Below, one piece after another: positions 7,748 to 14,976 of a stretch of DNA of 33,114 nucleotides. Under the pieces are notes generated by a model. It saw nothing but the letters and a program-made list of their open reading frames with translations, did not search any database and was not told the DNA's origin. Position 1 is the first letter of the stretch. Every line of letters begins with the position of its first letter. The position numbers were made by a program, and so were the translations under genes. The stretch covers positions 1 to 33,114 of the forward strand of contig LVAO01000002.1 of the NCBI GenBank assembly GCA_001604065.1, read 5' to 3'. Source of the DNA: Clostridiales bacterium Firm_09 (GTDB lineage Bacteria > Bacillota > Clostridia > Christensenellales > DTU072).

Positions 7748-8538
7748 ATAACACAAAATATGCCGATCTGTCGCCCGCAGTTGTCCGCGGCATGATTCGC
7801 CAAGGCAAAATCGATTGGAACACCTCCGGAATGTGCGCGGGATATGCACAGGCAAACCTGGTTGTGCTTCCCAAGGCGCTCGCTTATGATTTTTTGCTTT
7901 TCACTCAGCGCAATCCCAAATCCTGTCCTGTATTGGAAGTAACCGATCCGGGTTCACGCTCATTGAAAAGGATTGCTCGGGATGCGGATATCGCGCGTGA
8001 TATTCCCAAATACCGTGTATATGAAAAAGGCGTGATGACCGGAGAATACACCGACGTATCCCATCTGTGGCGGGAGGATTTTGTCAGCTTTCTGATCGGC
8101 TGCAGCTTTTCTTTTGAGTCCGCGCTTCTGGAGGCGGGCGTGCCTGTAAGGCATATAGAAGAAGGCCGCAACGTTCCGATGTACAAAACCAATATTGACT
8201 GCGAACCTGCAGGCATTTTCAGCGGAAAAATGGTAGTCAGCATGCGCCCCATCCCCTTTCATCAGGTGGTCAAAGCGACCACGGTCACCGCATCAATGCC
8301 TCGTGTGCATGGTTCTCCCATTCATATCGGCGATCCCGAGGCCATCGGCATCACGGACATCAACAAACCCGACTTCGGCGACAGCGTTACAATCAATAAG
8401 GGTGAAATCCCCGTATTCTGGTGCTGCGGCGTCACTCCGCAATCGGTTATCATGAATTCCAAGCCCGACATTGTTATCACGCATTCGCCGGGACATATGT
8501 TCATCACAGATATAAAAAACGTCGACCTCAAAGATTAG
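7735..8538 (+). CDS. DUF1445 / putative hydro-lyase family protein (D-glutamate cyclase N-terminal-type)
   Basis: 267-aa member of the family annotated as putative hydro-lyase (DUF1445/UPF0317), homologous to the N-terminal half of mammalian D-glutamate cyclase. Conserved blocks seen are SGMCAGYAQANLVVLP (31-46), IGCSFSFESALLEAG (121-135), RNVPMYKTN (145-153), MRPI (170-173), FWCCGVTPQ (228-236) and HSPGHMFITDI (250-260). The start at 7735 has GGAGA upstream and overlaps the pxpC end by 13 nt; a further in-frame ATG at 7711 is less well placed. Location between pxpC and pxpA suggests it works on 5-oxoproline or D-glutamate. Enzymatic function on its own is unproven; a two-subunit cyclase with the DUF4392 protein is the favoured reading. 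Confidence 0.85.
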   Translation: MEKIDNTKYADLSPAVVRGMIRQGKIDWNTSGMCAGYAQANLVVLPKALAYDFLLFTQRNPKSCPVLEVTDPGSRSLKRIARDADIARDIPKYRVYEKGVMTGEYTDVSHLWREDFVSFLIGCSFSFESALLEAGVPVRHIEEGRNVPMYKTNIDCEPAGIFSGKMVVSMRPIPFHQVVKATTVTASMPRVHGSPIHIGDPEAIGITDINKPDFGDSVTINKGEIPVFWCCGVTPQSVIMNSKPDIVITHSPGHMFITDIKNVDLKD

Positions 8539-8548
8539 GAGAAGGATT

Positions 8549-9319
8549 ATGCAGAAAATTGATTTGAATTGCGATCTTGGCGAAAGCTTCGGCGCTTATA
8601 CAATCGGCATGGACAGCGAAATCATACCCTTTATCACTTCGGCGAATGTCGCGTGCGGCTACCATGCCTCCGATCCCCTTGTCATGTCGGACACCGTCAG
8701 GCTTTGCAAAGCAAACGGCGTCGCCATCGGAGCTCATCCCGGCTTTCCGGATCTGATGGGTTTCGGAAGAAGAAACATGGATGTCACGCCGGCCGAAGCC
8801 AGAGCATACATAACATATCAAATCGGCGCGCTTGCGGCGTTCTGCAAGGCAAACGGCGTCAAGCTTTCCCATGTCAAGCCGCACGGCGCACTCTACAACA
8901 TGGCGGGCAAGGATATCGCGCTCGCTCGCGCCATCTGCGAAGGCATTCAATCCGTAGACCCTGCGCTTATTCTTCTTGGGCTTTCCGGCAGCAAAATGCT
9001 TGAAGCGGCAGAGGAGCTTGGGCTCAAAGCCGCACGGGAGGTATTTGCCGACAGAGGTTATGAGGAAGACGGCTCTCTTGTCAAGCGCGGCAGGCCCGGC
9101 GCAATGATTACCGATGAAAACGAGGCAATCGCTCGGGTCATCCGCATGGTCAAAGAGCGCAAGGTAAAAGCCGTCACAGGCAGGGATATCGATATCCAAG
9201 CGGACTCTGTCTGCGTTCACGGCGATGGAGCAAAAGCACTGGAATTTGTGCAGAAAATAGGCAAATCTCTCCGTGAAGCGGGTATCCTGCTCGCACCGCT
9301 TTCGGAAGTTTTACGGTAG
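8549..9319 (+). CDS. pxpA: 5-oxoprolinase subunit A (LamB/YcsF family)
   Basis: Subunit of PxpABC 5-oxoprolinase. The 256-aa product shows every landmark of the LamB/YcsF family: DLNCDLGESFG (5-15), ANVACGYHASDP (32-43), GAHPGFPDLMGFGRR (61-75) and HVKPHGALYN (108-117). AGGAGAAGG precedes the ATG, and the gene begins ten bases after the DUF1445 stop. With pxpB and pxpC upstream it completes the oxoprolinase in one transcript. The order B-C-DUF1445-A is compatible with a joint complex. Identification is secure; substrate stereochemistry in this organism is open, since the neighbouring cyclase-type proteins would produce the D-isomer. Confidence 0.96.
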   Translation: MQKIDLNCDLGESFGAYTIGMDSEIIPFITSANVACGYHASDPLVMSDTVRLCKANGVAIGAHPGFPDLMGFGRRNMDVTPAEARAYITYQIGALAAFCKANGVKLSHVKPHGALYNMAGKDIALARAICEGIQSVDPALILLGLSGSKMLEAAEELGLKAAREVFADRGYEEDGSLVKRGRPGAMITDENEAIARVIRMVKERKVKAVTGRDIDIQADSVCVHGDGAKALEFVQKIGKSLREAGILLAPLSEVLR

Positions 9320-9328
9320 AGGCTCGGC

Positions 9329-10483
9329 ATGGAAGGCGAACGCGCGTATGTGAAAATCGATCTGGACGCCATCGGCCACAATGTGGATCTGGTCCGAAGA
9401 AAAGTAGGAAGCGATGTGAAAATACTCGGCGTCATCAAGGCAAACGCCTACGGACACGGCGCGCCTGAAGTTGCAAGCTATCTTGCCTCCCGGGTGGATT
9501 ATTTTGCGGTAGCGACAGTAGAAGAAGCCCTCCAACTGCGCGCCTGCGGCATCAATCAACCCATCCTGATACTTGCGGATGTGCCCGAAACACGCCTTGC
9601 AGAACTTATCCGGAACCGAATTACAATCACTGTATCTACCCGGCGCAATGCAGAAACACTGTCCAAGGCGGCGTCGGCGCTCAATATGAATGCAATACTT
9701 CATATCGCGCTCGATACGGGAATGACGCGTATCGGATTCCGATATGACGATATTCAAGAAATCCTGCGAATAAAAGATCTTCCCAATCTGACCATAGAAG
9801 GCATTTTCACCCATTATTCCTGCGCGGACATGGCAGACAAAGCGTATTCAAAAAAGCAGTTGGAACGCTTCGGTACGGCGATATACGCTTTGGAACAGCA
9901 GGGACTCAGAATACCTGTCAAGCATATCAGCAACAGCGCCGGCATCATCGAATTTGACGCAAATCATCTGAATATGGTGCGTGCGGGTATCCTGATCTAC
10001 GGACTGTATCCCTCCGACGAAGTCAATCCCGATTTCGGATTAAAACCCGCCATGTCTTTTTATGCGCGGGTCAACCATGTCAAAACAGTAGAGGCCGGAC
10101 ATGGCGTCAGCTACGGCGCGACCTATGTGACCAAGGCTCCCACGGTCATTGCGACACTCTCCGTAGGCTATGCCGACGGCTATCCACGCGCGCTTTCGGG
10201 CAAGGGACGCGTACTGATTCACGGACAATACGCGCCCATTCTCGGACGCGTATGTATGGATCAGATGATGGTTGACGTGACGCATATCCCGGATGTTGTC
10301 ACGGGCGACTTTGCCACTCTCGTAGGCACAGACGGAAACAATACTCTGTCCGTCGAAGAGCTGGCCGACAACGCTGCAAGCTTCAATTATGAATTTGTCT
10401 GCGGCATCGGAATGCGCGTTCCCAGAATCTACTGGAAAGACGGCAAAGAGTATAAAAGGGTCTGCTGTATAGAGCCGGTGTGA
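9329..10483 (+). CDS. alr: Alanine racemase (PLP, fold III)
   Basis: Interconverts L- and D-alanine. The 384-aa product has the normal length and order: an N-terminal TIM-barrel domain with the PLP lysine Lys37 in VIKANAYGHG, HISNSAG (199-205), and a C-terminal domain with the catalytic tyrosine Tyr262 in HGVSYGATY, LSVGYADGYPR, and the GRVCMDQMMVDVT block. It starts ten bases after pxpA with TAGAGG upstream and is the last gene before an intrinsic terminator. Its place at the end of a D-glutamate/5-oxoproline operon that begins with a D-Ala:D-Glu transaminase suggests it feeds D-alanine to that enzyme. It may also be the cell's main wall racemase. Broader specificity cannot be excluded from sequence. 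Confidence 0.95.
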   Translation: MEGERAYVKIDLDAIGHNVDLVRRKVGSDVKILGVIKANAYGHGAPEVASYLASRVDYFAVATVEEALQLRACGINQPILILADVPETRLAELIRNRITITVSTRRNAETLSKAASALNMNAILHIALDTGMTRIGFRYDDIQEILRIKDLPNLTIEGIFTHYSCADMADKAYSKKQLERFGTAIYALEQQGLRIPVKHISNSAGIIEFDANHLNMVRAGILIYGLYPSDEVNPDFGLKPAMSFYARVNHVKTVEAGHGVSYGATYVTKAPTVIATLSVGYADGYPRALSGKGRVLIHGQYAPILGRVCMDQMMVDVTHIPDVVTGDFATLVGTDGNNTLSVEELADNAASFNYEFVCGIGMRVPRIYWKDGKEYKRVCCIEPV

Positions 10484-10501
10484 ACATCGGCTTTTGTTTT
10501 T
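10473..10501 (+). terminator. Intrinsic terminator of the dat-alr operon
   Basis: AGCCGGTG (10473-10480) and CATCGGCT (10485-10492) form an 8-bp stem with a TGAA tetraloop, followed by TTTTGTTTTT. The stem overlaps the alr stop codon. On the minus strand no T-run follows, so it serves only the plus-strand operon. Confidence 0.85.
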
Positions 10502-11402
10502 ATAGTGCTTGATCGGAAGCGAATTTCTTTTCCAGTTTTCCCTGTCTTCTGCCAAGAATAAAACCCGCCAGAATGACCAGCACAATACCGAAGGAAATAT
10601 AAAAATAGGACGCCGTATCGGGCGCCGCAAGGCGATAAACAAAAAAATAGATGATGATGGGCGCAATCTGCTGCGGCATCTGCTGAATGGGAATGACAAT
10701 GCTGGCATTGCCCTCTGCAAACGCTTTTTGGGCATGGACAATCCCCATAATCCCCGTATAGGCAACGATGACAAGGGATACGGCTGCTACAATCCAGATC
10801 AGGGAAGAAGTGTTGCCGGAAAGCAGCGCCACCATGGATTTTGCCAAAGGCTGTGTCCAGATGCTCCCAAGAATGAAACAGCATCCGGGCCCGAATGCCA
10901 TTAAAATGGTCTTGTACTTGCTTTTTTTGCCGCCGTAAAAAGTCCCGTACCATAACAGCAACATAGCTGCGCTCATAATTGCCATCCGGATAACAAAACC
11001 CGTGTTGTAAAAGCGCTCCAGATTGCCGTCTATCGAAAGGCGGCTCAAAGAGAGAAGTACAATACCCGCAATAAGCAAAGCCATTGCGATATATTCGGTG
11101 AGAGTCAGTTTTTCTCCCAATATCCTGACCGAACCAATGGCAAGTACAATGAATCCGGATGCCACCAATCCCGGAATCAGCGCGGCGCCGATAAAGTTCT
11201 GCGCCACCAGAATGCAGACCGAACTGATCAGAACAAGAAGCACCAATCCGATAAGCCAGACAGGATTCTTGATAAGATCTGCCATTCGGACATCTGTTTT
11301 AAGGTTTTTGATATCGTTGATTGCTTTCTTCTGCAGAATCTGACCTAAAAAATTGGTCAGCCCCCCAAAGACGGCAACGGATACGCCCAGAACATACTCC
11401 AT
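10500..11402 (-). CDS. DMT/EamA-like multispanning membrane protein (NIPA-type)
   Basis: Roughly ten hydrophobic segments across 300 residues place this in the drug/metabolite transporter superfamily. The opening FGGLTNFLGQILQKKAI and GSVRILGEKLTLTEY resemble NIPA/EamA-type proteins, where the GEK/GEKLT motif ends an early helix pair. The transported substrate is unknown; magnesium is known for some NIPA homologues but cannot be claimed here. I choose the ATG at 11402 because GGAGAG lies 5 nt ahead and the likely transcription start is near 11424. The ATG five codons upstream (11417) would be almost leaderless. It is convergent with the dat-alr operon, so it is not part of that transcript. 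Confidence 0.75.
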   Translation of the reverse strand: MEYVLGVSVAVFGGLTNFLGQILQKKAINDIKNLKTDVRMADLIKNPVWLIGLVLLVLISSVCILVAQNFIGAALIPGLVASGFIVLAIGSVRILGEKLTLTEYIAMALLIAGIVLLSLSRLSIDGNLERFYNTGFVIRMAIMSAAMLLLWYGTFYGGKKSKYKTILMAFGPGCCFILGSIWTQPLAKSMVALLSGNTSSLIWIVAAVSLVIVAYTGIMGIVHAQKAFAEGNASIVIPIQQMPQQIAPIIIYFFVYRLAAPDTASYFYISFGIVLVILAGFILGRRQGKLEKKFASDQAL

Positions 11403-11430
11403 ACTCTCTCCGAACATATTTGATAATCCT

Positions 11431-11439
11431 ATTCTAACA
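11431..11439 (-). promoter_or_regulatory. Possible extended -10 promoter of the DMT-like gene
   Basis: Minus-strand TGTTAGAAT is an extended -10 (TGn plus TAGAAT at 11436-11431). No good -35 box is found at 17 nt. The implied start near 11424 favours the downstream ATG at 11402. Confidence 0.4.
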
Positions 11440-11478
11440 TATCTGAAGAAAATTTTTACTTGAAAGCACCTGCTAAAT

Positions 11479-11499
11479 TAGAGTGTGTTCACACTAATT
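11479..11499 (+). repeat. Left terminal inverted repeat of the IS5-like relic
   Basis: It shares TAGAGTGT and TCACACTAATT with the complement of the right end, but has two extra bases (GT) between them. The inner part reads GTTCACACTAATT. Confidence 0.75.
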
Positions 11500-11517
11500 T
11501 ACAATCGGAATGGAAGC

Positions 11518-11789
11518 ATGAATATAAACAAAGAACAATTTGAGCGTATAGCTCCCTATCTGTAGTCACGCCCAAAAGCAATCGAAAAAACCCTTGGATA
11601 TACGACAAAGAAAGATACAAACAGCAAAATCAAATAGAGCGATACTTTCTTCGTTTAAAGCGTTTCAGAAAAATATTTACAAGGTATGACAAGCTGGATG
11701 AAATGTACTGTGGCTTTATTTGTTTTGCAATGGTACTAGATGCAATAATTAGTGTGAACACTCTAAAAATTCAGTTCTTTCCAGAATAA
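11518..11789 (+). pseudogene. IS5-family transposase remnant (N-terminus fused out of frame to C-terminus)
   Basis: From the ATG at 11518 the frame reads MNINKEQFERIAPYL and then stops (TAG, 11563-11565). This matches the usual start of IS5/IS1031-type transposases (EQWERIAP). A second frame from 11562 reads VVTPKSNRKNPWIYDKERYK, then QQNQIERYFLRLKRFRKIFT and RYDKLDEMYCGF, ending at the TAA at 11787-11789. That part contains the C-terminal Y-(2)-R-(3)-E-(6)-K-like region (IERYFLRLKRFR). The central catalytic part with the first two Asp residues is missing, so the gene is dead. The junction lies near 11560-11565, where the two frames meet. Confidence 0.8.
11747..11765 (-). repeat. Right terminal inverted repeat of the IS5-like relic
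   Basis: Plus-strand AATTAGTGTGAACACTCTA is the reverse complement of the left end apart from a two-base indel. Confidence 0.75.
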
Positions 11790-11808
11790 AGGCGCCTTAT
11801 GGCGCCTT
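11781..11808 (-). terminator. Intrinsic terminator of the metallophosphoesterase gene
   Basis: AAGGCGCC (11808-11801 on the minus strand) and GGCGCCTT (11796-11789) enclose ATAA and are followed by TTTATTCT, 22 nt past the stop codon. The U-tract is imperfect. Confidence 0.65.
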
Positions 11809-11830
11809 CGGATTATGCTGTTCTGATAAA

Positions 11831-13666
11831 TCAAAGCTTTGTCGCTTCAAGTGTTTTTCGGTCAATGCGGATGTTGTTGTCCGCAGGAGCGACGTCAACC
11901 GTAAGATTATCTTTGGCGAAATCAAAAAGGATATAGTCCAGCAGAGCTTCCACATGGACAGTACCTTTGTTTTTATCCAGATAATTCTGCAAAGGGATAC
12001 CCATAAGCTTGTCCTCAAAACGGATAAGCGACAGCGCGCCAAGCATCTCTTTGGCATCAGATGAAATGGGAATCCCCAGAAGATCGGATAAAATCGGACT
12101 TACCGTTTCTCCGATATTGAGACCGACCAGATCCAGTTCCCCGGTTTGAAACAGGCTTCTTGCGGCAACCGTCAGGTCGATTGCGGGCAGTTCGATAAAA
12201 GAATTAAGAAAATCATACGACTCGGAAATCCTGTCAATCGCAGCATAAATACAGTATTTCAGCAGCTTGACCTCCGTCATATCCGGCGTGATATTCTCAT
12301 CTCCGGCATAATTTTTCTTGATCAGGCTCATGGCAACGGCCATAACATTTTTATAAGAAGACTCGGGCAATACCACATCGTATTTTGCCGCAATGGCTTC
12401 GAGGGACGGGCCGCTGCCATTGATTTTCATTATGAGAAAGTCATGGATGTACTGATTCAGCAGGGCTTGCATCAGCACACCCGTTGCCTCCGCATTTTCT
12501 ATACCGAATGAAGAAAGCAGCGAAGTATAAACCCCGACGGATAATTTGCTCAAAAGCTTGCCGATCATGTCTTCATCTGCAAAATCACTGGCAAATGCCT
12601 GATACTTATTGACAAGTTTGCCGGCATCCGATTCTTTGACATAGCTTGGGATATAGTCAGGATTGATGCCTTCAAGAAGCGTTGTCGTCATGGTGACAGA
12701 TTTCTTGTCAGAAGCAAAGTAGCGTATGGGCGAAGGATAATTGGAAAGGCAGCCCGTCATGACGTCATACAAGGGGCCCGAACCATCCTTATATACAGCT
12801 ATATCCTGCGTATGAACATGTCCGGTAAAAATATAATTGAGACCGGCCGCTGACAGCGATGCTGCGAGATCCGCGGACTTGTTGACCTTGCCGTTCTCCG
12901 CAATGCCGGTGCTGTCTACAAAATCGCCGAAATGCTGTAGAAGCGGAAAGTGCATCATTGCGATAGGCATCCGTTTGTCTTCCTTTGCCTTGACAACCTG
13001 TGCCGCGGCCCAGTCTTTTAGTCCGTCCGTCATTGCGGGGTTGTTGCGGTCGATGATTTCGCCGCCTTCGCCGGGAGTATAATGGGCAGCATCTATGGCA
13101 ATCAGCCTGTATTCTTTGCCGATATCCGCCGTATAAGAAAGCGTACCCTCATAGGTTGCAAGCGCCTCCGTATAACCAAAGTCCGCATAAATCTCTTTGA
13201 ACTCTTCCGGGCTGACATTCGGGATTTCCACCGCTTCTTCTTCTGAATAATTCTTGCTCCGGTTGCGGATATCGTGATTGCCGTTGATGACAAAAACCTG
13301 CACACCCTTTTCTTCCAGCTTCTTAAGCTCCGCGGCCACCGTCTCATGCGAGATTTTTGCGCCGTCTTCCGTCAAATCACCTGCAATAAGAAGCGTCTTC
13401 ACGCCGCTCCTTGCTATTTTGTCCAAAGCCGAGCAAAAGATTGCTTTTGAAATATAAAGCATTTTTTGGCTTGAGTTGTCTTTTTCAAGAAAACTCTTTG
13501 AATTCGCGTCGCCGATCTGGGACTCCGCCATAACATGGATATCTGTGATAACAGCAATCTCAGGCGTGTCCGATGATCCGTTGCAGGATGCCAAAGCAAA
13601 GAGCGAAACAGCCCCAAGCGATACAATCAATAAAAGAACGATGGTCAACTTGCAGCAGCGTTTCAT
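11831..13666 (-). CDS. Lipoprotein metallophosphoesterase (calcineurin-like)
   Basis: 611-aa exported lipoprotein. The signal peptide (residues 1-27) ends in a lipobox FALASC with Cys28 as the expected lipidated residue. The calcineurin-like dimetal motifs follow in order: DIH (Asp42, His44), GDLTEDG (Asp97), GNHD (Asn130, His131), His239 in MMHFPL and GHVH (His283, His285), so the catalytic site is complete. Residues from about 320 to the end form a helical region I do not recognise. The start at 13666 follows GGAGGAGG; a longer frame begins ten codons upstream without a site. It has its own promoter and terminator. The substrate is unknown; it acts outside the membrane, on the cell surface or wall. 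Confidence 0.9.
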   Translation of the reverse strand: MKRCCKLTIVLLLIVSLGAVSLFALASCNGSSDTPEIAVITDIHVMAESQIGDANSKSFLEKDNSSQKMLYISKAIFCSALDKIARSGVKTLLIAGDLTEDGAKISHETVAAELKKLEEKGVQVFVINGNHDIRNRSKNYSEEEAVEIPNVSPEEFKEIYADFGYTEALATYEGTLSYTADIGKEYRLIAIDAAHYTPGEGGEIIDRNNPAMTDGLKDWAAAQVVKAKEDKRMPIAMMHFPLLQHFGDFVDSTGIAENGKVNKSADLAASLSAAGLNYIFTGHVHTQDIAVYKDGSGPLYDVMTGCLSNYPSPIRYFASDKKSVTMTTTLLEGINPDYIPSYVKESDAGKLVNKYQAFASDFADEDMIGKLLSKLSVGVYTSLLSSFGIENAEATGVLMQALLNQYIHDFLIMKINGSGPSLEAIAAKYDVVLPESSYKNVMAVAMSLIKKNYAGDENITPDMTEVKLLKYCIYAAIDRISESYDFLNSFIELPAIDLTVAARSLFQTGELDLVGLNIGETVSPILSDLLGIPISSDAKEMLGALSLIRFEDKLMGIPLQNYLDKNKGTVHVEALLDYILFDFAKDNLTVDVAPADNNIRIDRKTLEATKL

Positions 13667-13698
13667 TTTAACCTCCTCCATACAATTCTTACTCATAT

Positions 13699-13727
13699 AT
13701 CTTAATTTGCTCTCCCTTTTTTGTCAA
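13699..13727 (-). promoter_or_regulatory. Promoter of the metallophosphoesterase gene
   Basis: Minus-strand TTGACA (13727-13722) and TAAGAT (13704-13699) are 17 nt apart. The predicted start lies about 25 nt before the ATG at 13666. Nothing else stands out in 13667-13868. Confidence 0.7.
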
Positions 13728-13868
13728 CATAAATATTTCGAACGGGATGTCATTTCTTGGTTGAATCGACAGAAATCCTTTCAGGATTATCAAATAATAG
13801 GAAATTTTGTTCCGACTGCCGCAAATCCGACAAAGACAGATTTACGGTAAACTCTTTATGAAGCAATC

Positions 13869-14915
13869 TTACAGTTCCGGGTCGGCGTCCAGCGTCAGTT
13901 CCGCGGGAAGCGCGCCGCAGGCGATTTCTTCATACGCGGCGACGCCGATCATCGCGGCGTTGTCGGTACAAAGAGCGCGTGGCGGAAGCAGGATACGGAG
14001 ACCGGCCTTTGCGCCTTGCAGAGCCAGACGCTCACGGAGAGCGCCGTTTGCGCCTACCCCTCCCGCCAGAGCGACCGTTGAAAGGTTATATTCCGCCGCC
14101 GCGGCAAGCGTTTTGCCGACCAATAAATCCGCGACTTCATCCTGAAAGGAGCGTGCGAGATCCGCACGGCGGATTTCTTCCCCTCTTGCGCGGCTGTTTT
14201 CTACAAGATTAATAATGGCGGTTTTGAGTCCGCTGAAGGAAAAATCGTAGCTTTTTTCTTTAAAGGCGCGTGGAAGCGCATATGTAGGCAAACCCTCTTT
14301 GGCGAGCTTTTCTATCTCCGGACCTCCTGGATACGGCAATCCCAGAACGCGTGCGACCTTGTCGAATGCCTCGCCCGCCGCGTCATCCTGCGTACTGCCA
14401 AGGGTCACGATATCGGCAAAGGAATTGACCTTAAGGATCGCGGTATGCCCGCCGCTCGCAAGAAGACACAAATACGGAGGCTGCAGCTCCGGCGAAGCAA
14501 TATAATTCGCCGCCATATGCCCTTTGATATGGTCTATGGGGATAAGCGGCTTGCCGGATGCAAACGCCAGTGCTTTGGCATAGCTGACACCCACAAGAAG
14601 CGCGCCCAGAAGTCCCGGCCCATACGTAACCGCAACGACATCGATACCTTCAAGAGTCAACTTTGCTCCGGCAAGCGCTTCCTCAACAATATTGCCGATG
14701 GCGAGAACATGATTTCGTGAAGCAATTTCCGGCACCACGCCGCCGAACCGTCTGTGAATCTCAATTTGAGAAGAAATGACGGAGGACAGCACTGTTCTCC
14801 CACGTGTCACCGCAACTGCGGTTTCGTCACAGCTGGACTCTATCGCGAGGATGGTGTAATCTCGGCGGTCTTTTATGGCTTCTAATGTTTTCTTGCTTTT
14901 TTCATAGTAATTCAT
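13869..14915 (-). CDS. tsaD: tRNA N6-adenosine threonylcarbamoyltransferase TsaD
   Basis: Transfers the threonylcarbamoyl group to A37 of ANN-decoding tRNAs (t6A), working with TsaB, TsaE and TsaC in the cytoplasm. The 348-aa product contains LAIESSCDETAVAV (23-36), HRRFGGVVPEIASRNH (54-69), the metal-binding HIKGH (His129, His133), LLASGGHT, and the C-terminal LAGGVGANGALR and CTDNAAMIG motifs. The N-terminus has an extension of about 20 residues before the usual start of the family. No internal ATG competes, and the site upstream (AAAAG) is weak. It follows comF by 61 nt and is the last gene of the rpoB-led run. TsaB and TsaE genes are not in the window. Confidence 0.97.
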   Translation of the reverse strand: MNYYEKSKKTLEAIKDRRDYTILAIESSCDETAVAVTRGRTVLSSVISSQIEIHRRFGGVVPEIASRNHVLAIGNIVEEALAGAKLTLEGIDVVAVTYGPGLLGALLVGVSYAKALAFASGKPLIPIDHIKGHMAANYIASPELQPPYLCLLASGGHTAILKVNSFADIVTLGSTQDDAAGEAFDKVARVLGLPYPGGPEIEKLAKEGLPTYALPRAFKEKSYDFSFSGLKTAIINLVENSRARGEEIRRADLARSFQDEVADLLVGKTLAAAAEYNLSTVALAGGVGANGALRERLALQGAKAGLRILLPPRALCTDNAAMIGVAAYEEIACGALPAELTLDADPEL

Positions 14916-14976
14916 ATGCTTTTCTTTTTATTCAAAGGCGATGTTTTTGATATTTTGCCTGTGCCATGACTGAATG

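Larger units (their letters stand above)
11479..11765 (+). mobile_element. Internally deleted IS5-family element (MITE-like relic)
   Basis: A 283-bp core is bounded by near-identical terminal inverted repeats and contains only the first 15 codons and the C-terminal part of an IS5-type DDE transposase. The left end at 11481 and right end at 11763 are each flanked by TA. Flanking genes are intact. No other copy is visible in this window. The element cannot encode transposase but could be mobilised in trans by a full-length relative. Confidence 0.8.

Noticed and set aside
13774-13788. Terminator for the tsaD end of the rpoB run
   Set aside because: The stem is only five base pairs (AATCC/GGATT) with a short T-tract and lies 80 nt past the stop codon; too weak to call.
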